The position numbers were made by a program, and so were the translations under genes. This document shows positions 1-6,185 of a stretch of DNA of 6,185 nucleotides, piece after piece. Source of the stretch: Cryomorphaceae bacterium (GTDB lineage: Bacteria > Bacteroidota > Bacteroidia > Flavobacteriales > Schleiferiaceae); the NCBI GenBank assembly GCA_002685435.1, contig NYXD01000052.1:1-6185 (forward strand), written 5' to 3'. Position 1 is the stretch's first letter. Every line of letters starts with the position of its first letter. Below the pieces are notes generated by a model. It did not search any database. It was given only the letters and a program-made list of their open reading frames with translations, and was not told the origin of the DNA.

Positions 1-251
1 CTGTAATCGACATAAATACTGCTGAGAATCTTCTTGCCTTTGAACGATTTAAAATAGGGCAGGAGGTCAGCCGGTCTTCCAAGGTTGAATCCATGAAGTA
101 CAGTGGCCGAAAGTGGCAACGATTGACCCGCTGTAATGATAGTTGCTTCGTGCCCACAGCGTCGCAGTGCGGAAGCCGTCTCCTCCACTTGCACTGTATC
201 GCCTCCCGGCTGTGTATACAGGGTTTTTCGTGCCAGAAGCACTACATGCAT
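1..251 (-). CDS. Glycosyltransferase, GT4-like, N-terminal part (runs off left edge)
   Basis: The reading frame starts at ATG 251-249 and stays open to the window edge, giving 83 codons plus two bases. The visible protein begins MHVVLLARKTLYTQPGGDTV. It has a first beta strand (residues 2-7), a glycine loop with PGGDTVQV (15-22), a helix ETASALRRCGHE (24-35), then HGFNLGRPADLL (53-64) and ILSSIYVDY (75-83). From family knowledge, this arrangement fits the N-terminal Rossmann half of GT-B fold, GT4-type glycosyltransferases of Bacteroidota, which transfer sugars from nucleotide-sugar donors to cell-surface polysaccharide or lipid acceptors. The donor-binding C-terminal half lies outside the window, so donor and acceptor cannot be inferred. 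The ATG shares its A with the TAA of the preceding HMA gene (TAATG), which argues for this start and for translational coupling. No Shine-Dalgarno sequence is visible. The family call is fairly secure; the exact function is unknown. Confidence 0.8.
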   Translation of the reverse strand, partial: MHVVLLARKTLYTQPGGDTVQVEETASALRRCGHEATIITAGQSLPLSATVLHGFNLGRPADLLPYFKSFKGKKILSSIYVDY

Positions 252-442
252 TATTCAGCGATCATGTTGTGCGCTTCTAATACATCGAGGACATCATCTG
301 CATCAATATCATCAGAAAATGTCAATGGTTTGTTTGGCAAGGCAGTGTCGACACTCCAGTTTCCTTCGCCGAGCAAAGCATTAAGGTCCGATTGTACTTT
401 GGCGATACATCCGCCACAATTGATTTTTGAATCTAGGGTCAT
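251..442 (-). CDS. Small heavy-metal-associated (HMA) protein, probable copper chaperone
   Basis: This 63-residue protein is a single HMA fold with the metal site INCGGC at residues 7-12, so the C-x-x-C cysteines are C9 and C12. The usual methionine two residues before the first cysteine (GMxCxxC) is isoleucine here. A following helix (KVQSDLNALL, 15-24), a central strand around NWSVDT (28-33) and a C-terminal helix DADDVLDVLEAHN (47-59) match the beta-alpha-beta-beta-alpha layout of Atx1/CopZ-type proteins. These carry Cu(I) in the cytoplasm and hand it to an ATPase. The ATG overlaps the copA stop codon (ATGA, 439-442), so the gene is probably translated by ribosomes finishing copA; there is no Shine-Dalgarno site. 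The protein is strongly acidic: 12 Asp/Glu against 3 Lys and no Arg, which is unusual for a chaperone that must dock on a partner domain. The copper role is inferred from the fold and the neighbour; other soft metals are possible. Confidence 0.88.
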   Translation of the reverse strand: MTLDSKINCGGCIAKVQSDLNALLGEGNWSVDTALPNKPLTFSDDIDADDVLDVLEAHNMIAE

Positions 443-2574
443 CGTAAAGGTTTCTTATGAAGTCGCAGTGAATTAACTACCACGCCTAAGCTACTAAAAC
501 TCATGGCAATACTCGCCATCATTGGGGTTAATTCTAATCCCAGTGGGGCTGCCAAGAGACCCGCTGCAATAGGAATAGCAAAGAGATTGTATCCAAAAGC
601 CCATAATAAATTGCCTCGAATGGTTTGCATGGTCAGGGTACTCAATTCGAAATAGTTTGCTAATTGCGGTAACCCCTCTCGCGTCAACACCACATCAGCA
701 CTCTCTTGCGCGACAGCAGTCCCATGCGCTAGTGAAACACCGACATCAGCGGCATTTAAAGCAATACTGTCATTAATACCGTCGCCTAGCATTAACGTAC
801 GGCCTCGCTTTTGATAGGATCGTACAAGATTTACTTTATCGTTTGGTTGCAATCCACTATGGTACTGCACTATACCCAAAGCTTGAGCTGTTTTAACAAC
901 CGCTTCTTCAACGTCTCCAGATGCGATTATGGGGGTAATACCACGTTGCTGCAGTTCACGAATTAAAAGCGGCGCATCAGGGTGGAGTGTATCTTCAAAA
1001 GATACTAATGCGATAAGACCGTCTTCCCTAAAGCATAGTGTGTGTGTGAATGGGGCGCTTGGAGGGAGTGTGCCTGTAATTTCAGTGAAAAATTTTCCCG
1101 AACCCATGTAGTACATAAGTCCATCAACCTTCCCTTGAATCCCTTTACCCGGTACTGCATTGAATCGCTTCACCTGAGGTAGTCCATCTACAGGTCCAAA
1201 GTAAGCGGCTAAGGCATGATTGAGCGGATGCGACCCCTTTTCATTTAAGGAGATAACGATTGAACGCAAGGCCTTATCATTCCAATCGATCGCTGTAACC
1301 ACTGGTTTGCCTAAAGTTAGTGTGCCGGTTTTATCCAAGAGCGCAAATTTCACTTTACCCGCCAATTGTAATGCTGCAGCATCTTTGATCAACAATCCGT
1401 TCTTACTTCCTATTCCGGTTGCCGCTACGACGGCCAAAGGTGTGGCTAAACCCAGTGCACATGGACAGGCGATGACTAATACATCAATGGCATATACTAT
1501 TGCCTTCTGCGAGTCAAATGCAAAATGCCACAACACCCCAGTAAGTAAACTCAAACCTAAAATTAGGGGAACAAAAACCTTAGAAATACGATCGGTTAAT
1601 GCTTCAATAGGAGCAGCGGTGCCCTGAGCATCTACAACTGCATCGATGATACCACCCAAAGCGCTGCTTCGTCCAGTATGACTCACCCTTACTAGGAGTC
1701 CTTCCTGGCCGTTCATGGTACCGGCCCAAACTTTTGATCCTATTGCTTTTTCCACAGGTATAGGCTCCCCGGTAAATGTGCTTTCATCGATGGTACTCCT
1801 GCCTTCGACGACCGTTCCATCTACCGGCACGCGTTGTGCGGGTGGAATCCAAACCAATTGGTCCAATTCCAGCGATTCAACGGTTACCTTTCGCTGCACA
1901 CCTGCATCCACCAAAACCGCTTCGTTGGGCTGTATGGAGAGTAGGGCATTTAATGCTTTACTGTTCGACAACTTTCCTCGGTCTTCCAAGAGCTTACCGA
2001 TAAGTATAAAATAAACTATTAAGCCGGTACTTTCGAAATAGACCTGTTCGTGCCTTCCTGTAGCCCAGCCTACAATGGAATACCCGTAGGCAACTAAAGA
2101 GCCTAAACTCACTAGGGTGTCCATATTAGAATTGCCCATTTTAGCGAGTGCAAAAGCCTTCGCGTGAATGTTCCTTCCGAAGTACATGCTGAGTGCGGTG
2201 GCCAGTAAAAATTGCAGTACAATACTCCAGCTCTCATGCAGGTGCATCATGCCCACAATGAATAAAGGAAGGGCAAGCGCTGAAGCTGCAAACAATTCAT
2301 TCCTTTTACGGTCCACCGCTTCTTTTTGATTTTTGATTCGCGTACCTGGACTTATGTAGCTCGTAGTGAGTTCGTACCCCGCCGCAGCTAAACTTTTTCG
2401 GAGTGCAGAAACATCCAAAACGTCGTTGTCTATGGTAGCTTTAAAGCTGCCGCTGGCATAGCGAACCTGAATGTTTTCCATACCAGGCGTGCCCTCTGCA
2501 ATGCCGTGTGCACTGTGTGCACAACCTGCACAAGTCATTCCTGCTAATGCCCACTGAATTTGCTCTTTTGCCAT
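439..2574 (-). CDS. copA: Cu(+)-exporting P1B-type ATPase CopA
   Basis: This 711-residue inner-membrane pump uses ATP to expel Cu(I) from the cytoplasm. An N-terminal HMA domain (about 4-70) carries GMTCAGC at 12-18. Two extra N-terminal membrane helices (about 93-110 and 116-131) and two more (about 155-171 and 177-194) precede the actuator domain with TGE at 268-270. Two helices follow, the second bearing the transport motif CPC at 370-372. The catalytic domain shows the phosphorylated aspartate D414 in DKTGT, the His-Pro motif at 449-450 (context GSHP rather than the common SEHP), PGKG at 475-478 and GDGIND at 597-602. The last two helices carry Y662-N663 and M691 with S694-S695, the residues typical of the Cu(+) P1B-1 subgroup rather than Zn/Cd pumps. 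Every catalytic motif is intact and the length is normal for a one-HMA CopA. ATG 2574 starts just before the HMA domain. The gene is the first of a tightly overlapping set with the HMA chaperone and a glycosyltransferase. Confidence 0.96.
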   Translation of the reverse strand: MAKEQIQWALAGMTCAGCAHSAHGIAEGTPGMENIQVRYASGSFKATIDNDVLDVSALRKSLAAAGYELTTSYISPGTRIKNQKEAVDRKRNELFAASALALPLFIVGMMHLHESWSIVLQFLLATALSMYFGRNIHAKAFALAKMGNSNMDTLVSLGSLVAYGYSIVGWATGRHEQVYFESTGLIVYFILIGKLLEDRGKLSNSKALNALLSIQPNEAVLVDAGVQRKVTVESLELDQLVWIPPAQRVPVDGTVVEGRSTIDESTFTGEPIPVEKAIGSKVWAGTMNGQEGLLVRVSHTGRSSALGGIIDAVVDAQGTAAPIEALTDRISKVFVPLILGLSLLTGVLWHFAFDSQKAIVYAIDVLVIACPCALGLATPLAVVAATGIGSKNGLLIKDAAALQLAGKVKFALLDKTGTLTLGKPVVTAIDWNDKALRSIVISLNEKGSHPLNHALAAYFGPVDGLPQVKRFNAVPGKGIQGKVDGLMYYMGSGKFFTEITGTLPPSAPFTHTLCFREDGLIALVSFEDTLHPDAPLLIRELQQRGITPIIASGDVEEAVVKTAQALGIVQYHSGLQPNDKVNLVRSYQKRGRTLMLGDGINDSIALNAADVGVSLAHGTAVAQESADVVLTREGLPQLANYFELSTLTMQTIRGNLLWAFGYNLFAIPIAAGLLAAPLGLELTPMMASIAMSFSSLGVVVNSLRLHKKPLR

Positions 2575-2578
2575 GCTT

Positions 2579-2586
2579 CAAAGGTA
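2579..2586 (-). promoter_or_regulatory. Candidate -7 box for copA operon (TACCTTTG)
   Basis: On the minus strand the octamer TACCTTTG fits the Bacteroidota sigma-factor -7 consensus TAnnTTTG exactly. It ends only four bases before the copA ATG, so if it is used the transcript would start at or within a few bases of the start codon, that is, a leaderless or nearly leaderless mRNA. No clear TTG/TTTG -33 element is found at the expected 17-23 bp upstream, which lowers confidence. A copper-responsive regulator might supply activation, but I see no recognisable CueR- or CsoR-type operator. Confidence 0.4.
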
Positions 2587-2607
2587 GGTATTGCCGATGG
2601 TAAAAAG

Positions 2608-2615
2608 TATCTTTG
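2608..2615 (+). promoter_or_regulatory. Candidate -7 box for the M3 peptidase gene (TATCTTTG)
   Basis: TATCTTTG on the plus strand matches the Bacteroidota -7 consensus TAnnTTTG and sits 28 bases before the peptidase ATG at 2644, leaving room for a leader of a little over 20 bases. The nearest upstream TTG (2591-2593) is 14 bases away, shorter than the usual -33 to -7 spacing, so the -33 element is poor. A small dyad, ATTG-CA-CAAT at 2620-2629, lies just downstream and could be chance or a short operator. The leader has no Shine-Dalgarno sequence. Confidence 0.45.
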
Positions 2616-2643
2616 AATTATTGCACAATTTGTTACGATCTCC

Positions 2644-4668
2644 ATGAATCCACTTATAGATTTTCCGCCCGCGCCTTACAAAGCTTTAGCTTTTGACCAT
2701 ATTAAGCCTGAACATTTCTTACCTGCATTAGAGCATTGGATCCAGGTTGCTAAGGAACGTCAAGCAGCCATTGTGGCCAATTCTGAATCCCCCACTTTTG
2801 ATAATACCGTGGTCGCATTAGAATTTTCCTCATTGGAACTAAATAAAGTGAGCAGCTGTTTTTTCAACCTTAATAGTGCTGAAACGAACGAGTCGATTCA
2901 GGAAATCGCACGCGAATTTTCACCAAAATTGACGGCATTTAGCAGTGAAACGTTATTAAACGAACCCTTGTTCCTTCGCATTCAAAGCGTTTACGAATCT
3001 GGGCAAGAACTAGACACAACAGAAGAACAACGCTTACTAAATGAAACCTATGAAAGTTTTGTCCGCAACGGTGCTGCACTCGAAGGAGAAGATCGCACGC
3101 GATTAACGGCTTTGAATGAAGAGTTGAGCACGTTGTCATTGACTTTTGGGGAGCATGTCTTAGCAGAAACAAAAGCGTTTCAATACCATACTGCAACCGT
3201 CGAGGATCTTCAAGGACTGCCAGAAGATGTCATTGAATCTGCGGCTGAACTGTGTGAGCAGCACGGCAAAAAAGGGTATCTCTTAGGTTTAGATATGCCG
3301 ACCTACATGGCCGTAATGAAATATGCCGATCGCTCAGAATTGCGTGCCCATTTTTACCGTGCTTATGGTTCGCGTGCGGCCAAGGAAAACGAAAACAACA
3401 ATGAACAGGTCATCAAAGATCTAGTCAATAAACGCATGGAGCGGGCGCAATTGCTTGGGTTCGATTCTCATGCCCAGCTGACCTTGAGCAAGCGCATGGC
3501 GAAAACGCCGCGTACCGTTTTAAACTTTTTGGATCATCTACTGGAGGTGGCTAAACCAGCCGCAGAGATGGATCTAAAGGCCGTTGCGGACTTTTCCGTG
3601 GCACAGGGCGCCGATCTACCCGTTCAACCCTGGGATTTTAGTTATTGGTCGGAAAAGTTGAAAATGGAGCGCCTTTCCCTCGATGACCAAGCTTTGAAGC
3701 CTTATTTCAAACTTGAAAATGTTTTAGAGGGGGCCTTTACTGTCGCAGGTCGGTTGTTTGGACTTCATTTCGCTCACAATCCTGGTGTACCTGTTTACCA
3801 CGAGGATGTGGATGCATATGAGGTGTTTGATGCCGACGGTAATTTCTTGAGTCTCTTTTATGCAGACTTTTTTCCAAGAGCGGGCAAACGTGCCGGCGCC
3901 TGGATGACTAGCTATCAGAGTATGTATACTAAGGAGGGCTCAGAAGTACGTCCACATATCAGTATTGTTTGCAATTTCACACCGCCGACAGCTTCGAAGC
4001 CTTCACTGCTTACATTCAACGAAGTCACCACCTTATTTCACGAGTTTGGACATGCCTTGCATGGAATGATGGCACGTGGAACCTATCCGTCACTTACAGG
4101 GACGAGTGTGTATTGGGATTTTGTGGAGCTCCCTTCCCAAATTATGGAGAATTGGTGTTACCAGCCCGAAGCATTGGCACTGTTTGCAAAGCACTACGAG
4201 ACCGGTACCATGTTACCTACGGAATATATTGATAAGATTAAAGAAAGCCAGACCTTCCTAGAGGGGTATATGACTTTGCGTCAACTTAATTTTGGTTACT
4301 TAGACATGAGTTGGCACGATAGAAAAGATTTATTTGAAGGAGATGTTGCTTCACATGAAAAGGCTGCAACTGAGCGAACTTCACTATTTGAGGCAGTTAA
4401 GGGTACCCGTTCCAGTACAGCCTTCAGTCATATTTTCCAGGGTGGATATAGTGCGGGATACTACAGTTACAAATGGGCTGAGGTACTGGACGCCGATGCT
4501 TTCGAGCGATTTGAAGAGGAAGGTTTGTTCAGCCCAAAAGTAGCCGCAGATTTTGCGTTAATCTTACAGAGTGGTGGCACTGTTGCTCCAGATGAATTAT
4601 ACCGAAAGTTTAGAGGACGTGATCCGAAGGTGGATGCGTTGATTAAGCGCGCTGGAATTTCGGCTTAA
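2644..4668 (+). CDS. M3-family zinc metallopeptidase (Dcp / oligopeptidase A type)
   Basis: This complete 674-residue protein is close in length to E. coli Dcp and oligopeptidase A (about 680). The zinc site is H466-E467-F-G-H470 (HEFGH) with the third ligand probably E495 in DFVELPSQ. The substrate-binding segment HIFQGGYSAGYYSYKWAEVL begins at H596, with Y602, Y606 and Y609 in the positions of the conserved tyrosines of thimet-type enzymes. The N-terminal helical region holds the family pattern PTFDNTVVALE (50-60), and the C-terminus ends in the usual FRGRDPKVDALI stretch. There is no signal peptide or membrane segment, so it should act in the cytoplasm, trimming short peptides left by the ATP-dependent proteases. 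Whether it removes C-terminal dipeptides (Dcp) or cuts internally (oligopeptidase A) cannot be settled by eye: the 'YPSLTGTS' region looks Dcp-like, while 'ELPSQIMENWC' is shared with oligopeptidase A. The gene is divergent from copA and convergent with the MATE gene, so it is probably transcribed alone. Confidence 0.95.
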   Translation: MNPLIDFPPAPYKALAFDHIKPEHFLPALEHWIQVAKERQAAIVANSESPTFDNTVVALEFSSLELNKVSSCFFNLNSAETNESIQEIAREFSPKLTAFSSETLLNEPLFLRIQSVYESGQELDTTEEQRLLNETYESFVRNGAALEGEDRTRLTALNEELSTLSLTFGEHVLAETKAFQYHTATVEDLQGLPEDVIESAAELCEQHGKKGYLLGLDMPTYMAVMKYADRSELRAHFYRAYGSRAAKENENNNEQVIKDLVNKRMERAQLLGFDSHAQLTLSKRMAKTPRTVLNFLDHLLEVAKPAAEMDLKAVADFSVAQGADLPVQPWDFSYWSEKLKMERLSLDDQALKPYFKLENVLEGAFTVAGRLFGLHFAHNPGVPVYHEDVDAYEVFDADGNFLSLFYADFFPRAGKRAGAWMTSYQSMYTKEGSEVRPHISIVCNFTPPTASKPSLLTFNEVTTLFHEFGHALHGMMARGTYPSLTGTSVYWDFVELPSQIMENWCYQPEALALFAKHYETGTMLPTEYIDKIKESQTFLEGYMTLRQLNFGYLDMSWHDRKDLFEGDVASHEKAATERTSLFEAVKGTRSSTAFSHIFQGGYSAGYYSYKWAEVLDADAFERFEEEGLFSPKVAADFALILQSGGTVAPDELYRKFRGRDPKVDALIKRAGISA

Positions 4669-6011
4669 AGCAGACTGCGCACTTTGTATTGAAAACGCCA
4701 ATACAAAGCAATTGCAGCAAGCAATAATCCGATCGCCAGCCCGATCCAAACACCTAAAGGACCAATGGCCATTACCACACCTAGGTAATAGCAAAGCGGT
4801 ACGGCCACCACCCAATAGGCAATAAAGGCGATAATGGTTGGAATATTTACGTCCTGTACGCCGCGCAGTGCTCCCAAAGTGGTCGCTTGGAGTCCGTCCG
4901 GTAATTGGAAGATACCGGCAGCAATCATTAGCACAGCAGTATATTGTAAAACTTCAGGGTCCGAGCTGTAAAATTCAGGTGCGAGATTGCGAAAACCGAT
5001 AAATAAGCACATGGTCACAACCATCATGGCTAATGTGAGATGAAACAAGCTTTGACCCGCTGTACGAAGCATGGGTATATCTCTTTTACCCAGTTGATTT
5101 CCCATACGGATGGTAGCCGCAGCGCCTATCCCACTTACCATCATGTAACTCACTGAAGCAATATTAAGTGCTATCTGATGTGCTGCTTGTTGCACCGGAC
5201 CAATCATCCCGACAATTACGCCGCTCATGGCAAAGGCACCGGCTTCGAACACATATTGTAATCCGCTGGGCACACCAATAACCAGAATATCACGAATACT
5301 CTTCCATGAAATTTGGCTGCTGCGCCAATGGCTCCAATAGCTTGCGAATTTTTTGTGTTTACGGATGTACACGGCCATACCTGCCAACATAAGAAAACGC
5401 GTACTCAAGGTCGCAAGCGCTGCACCTGCTAGACCCAATTCTGGGAAAGGTCCCCATCCAGTTATCAGAGGGTAGTTTAAAAGAATGTTTAGCAAATTGG
5501 CGACGAGACTGACACGCATCCCTGCTTTGGTATCGCTCAATCCTTCGGCAAATTGTTTGAAAGCAAAAAAGCTCATCATCGGGATGATGGATAAACCGAC
5601 CAAATGGATGTACGGGAGCGAAGCTTCAACTACGCGTTCGTCTTGACCCAATAGGTGCGCGAATTGAGCGAAAAGGGCAAGTACACCGTACACAAGCAAT
5701 CCTAGTATTGAGTTTAATACGAGTCCGTTCTTAAAATAGTTCACCGCTTCGGCAGGGTCTTCTTTCCCATCAGCGCCAGCGACTAACGGTGTGAGGCCAT
5801 AGGCAACACCGATGGCAAAAACCATGGGAATGATGAGTATAGAAACGGCTAGTGAGATGGCCGCTAAAGGGATTGTACCGAGGAACTTCCCCACCATTAT
5901 GGAGTCAGCCACGGACACTAATGTTTGCCCTAATTGCCCAATCATAACTGGATAGGCCAATTTCAAGCTTATCCCGTATTGAGATTTATATGTATTCCAT
6001 TGGTATGCCAC
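4665..6011 (-). CDS. MATE-family multidrug efflux transporter, NorM type
   Basis: This 448-residue, very hydrophobic protein has about 12 predicted membrane helices in two similar halves, the normal size for the family. MATE proteins export organic cations and drugs across the inner membrane in exchange for Na+ or H+. The three acidic cation-binding residues known from Vibrio cholerae NorM (D36, E255, D371) have clear counterparts: D36 in SVADSIMVG, E256 in YVFEAG and D372 in QLPDG. N175 or N179 in NILLNYPL may match its Asn site. This supports the NorM branch and an active transporter. The start is GTG at 6011-6009: an in-frame TAA lies three codons upstream, and the first in-frame ATG (residue 23) would remove the conserved LKLAYPVMIG segment. 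The stop of an upstream co-directional gene is six bases away, suggesting an operon with coupled translation. The 3' end overlaps the peptidase gene by four bases. Substrates cannot be read from the sequence. Confidence 0.94.
   Translation of the reverse strand: MAYQWNTYKSQYGISLKLAYPVMIGQLGQTLVSVADSIMVGKFLGTIPLAAISLAVSILIIPMVFAIGVAYGLTPLVAGADGKEDPAEAVNYFKNGLVLNSILGLLVYGVLALFAQFAHLLGQDERVVEASLPYIHLVGLSIIPMMSFFAFKQFAEGLSDTKAGMRVSLVANLLNILLNYPLITGWGPFPELGLAGAALATLSTRFLMLAGMAVYIRKHKKFASYWSHWRSSQISWKSIRDILVIGVPSGLQYVFEAGAFAMSGVIVGMIGPVQQAAHQIALNIASVSYMMVSGIGAAATIRMGNQLGKRDIPMLRTAGQSLFHLTLAMMVVTMCLFIGFRNLAPEFYSSDPEVLQYTAVLMIAAGIFQLPDGLQATTLGALRGVQDVNIPTIIAFIAYWVVAVPLCYYLGVVMAIGPLGVWIGLAIGLLLAAIALYWRFQYKVRSLL
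4682..4708. repeat. Perfect 10-bp inverted repeat, possible hairpin/terminator
   Basis: CTTTGTATTG at 4682-4691 is exactly complementary to CAATACAAAG at 4699-4708 across a 7-base loop. It starts 14 bases after the peptidase stop codon and lies inside the last codons of the oppositely oriented MATE gene (the residues ALYWRFQYKV). The hairpin could fold in transcripts from either strand, and there is no non-coding space here for an ordinary terminator. Neither side has a clear run of T after the stem and the stem is AT-rich, so a strong intrinsic terminator is doubtful; RNA 3'-end protection or chance are alternatives. Confidence 0.6.
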
Positions 6012-6017
6012 TGCGGC

Positions 6018-6185
6018 TTAGAGATTATAGCGTTCTACCTCGCGGGTATAAAACGCCTCTGCCTCAGCGATCAATCCTTCCAAGATTTTTGTTAAATCTC
6101 CTTCGCTTTCATCACCGATATCATCTAACCACTTCACTTCATCGTTCTCAAGGTTGAGAATGAAAGAAGGAAATTCAGTGTGAAC
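6018..6185 (-). CDS. Unrecognised protein, C-terminal 55 residues (runs off right edge)
   Basis: An open frame enters from the right edge in phase with base 6185 and ends at TAA 6020-6018. The visible tail begins VHTEFPSFILNLENDEVKWL and ends FYTREVERYNL. I do not recognise the family. It has a short beta-like stretch (FPSFILNLENDEVKWL, residues 5-20), an acidic turn (DDIGDESEGD, 21-30) and a probable amphipathic helix (31-53). Fifteen acidic residues against four Lys/Arg make it acidic, and nothing suggests a membrane segment, so it is probably cytoplasmic. I judge it coding because the frame is open throughout, its amino-acid make-up is protein-like, and its stop is only six bases before the GTG of the MATE gene, as expected in a compact operon. 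The start and most of the protein lie outside the window. Confidence 0.72.
   Translation of the reverse strand, partial: VHTEFPSFILNLENDEVKWLDDIGDESEGDLTKILEGLIAEAEAFYTREVERYNL

Noticed and set aside
213..220. TGTATACA palindrome
   Set aside because: It is an eight-base palindrome within glycosyltransferase coding sequence, of a length expected by chance, with no repeat copies noticed nearby.
93..476. Plus-strand open frame of 127 codons
   Set aside because: It lies opposite three well-supported minus-strand genes (glycosyltransferase, HMA protein and the copA 3' end), has a low-complexity, Cys/Ser-rich translation and shows no family motif; it is an antisense shadow.
1038..1048. Short GT dinucleotide run, possible slippage site
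   Set aside because: It is only about five units long, encodes part of FTHTLCF in an intact copA frame, and is too short to argue for phase variation.
1220..1627. Plus-strand open frame of 135 codons inside copA
   Set aside because: It is antisense to the phosphorylation and CPC region of copA, with no recognisable domain and no promoter box before it.
6024..6029. Minus-strand TATAAT just upstream of the MATE gene
   Set aside because: It is inside the coding end of the upstream gene, has no suitably spaced -35 partner, and is not the promoter type expected for Bacteroidota.

Overview
The window is a gene-dense piece of a bacterial chromosome, most likely from the Bacteroidota and plausibly a Flavobacteriales-type lineage. 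The evidence for this is the protein flavour (a short CGGC-type metal-binding protein and a glycosyltransferase with the 'PGGDTVQV ... GRPAD ... SIYVDY' pattern), the lack of Shine-Dalgarno sequences before every start that can be examined, and TAnnTTTG boxes in the only real intergenic gap. The assignment rests on sequence style, not on a database search.

Left block (1-2574, minus strand): three head-to-tail genes with overlapping stops and starts. copA encodes a Cu(+)-exporting P1B-type ATPase. It is followed through an ATGA overlap by a 63-residue heavy-metal-associated (HMA) copper-chaperone-like protein. That gene is followed through a TAATG overlap by the 5' end of a GT4-type glycosyltransferase, which runs off the left edge. 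The ATPase and the small chaperone make an obvious copper-efflux pair; the glycosyltransferase is an unexpected third partner.

Middle: a 69-bp divergent gap (2575-2643) holds one TAnnTTTG box on each strand, facing away from each other. To the right, 2644-4668 (plus) encodes a complete cytoplasmic M3-family zinc oligopeptidase of the Dcp/oligopeptidase A type.

Right block (4665-6185, minus strand): a NorM-type MATE efflux transporter with a GTG start converges on the peptidase gene. The two stop codons share the palindrome TTAA. Just inside the transporter's 3' end lies a perfect 10-bp inverted repeat that could form an RNA hairpin in either direction. Six bases upstream of the transporter start is the stop of an unrecognised, acidic protein whose C-terminal 55 residues are in the window; the two genes look like one operon.

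No stretch longer than 300 bases lacks a gene. I see no tRNA or rRNA gene, CRISPR array, insertion sequence or prophage signal. The genes are mostly ordinary housekeeping and detoxification functions. The points worth a second look are how they are packed together and the unusual company of the copper genes.
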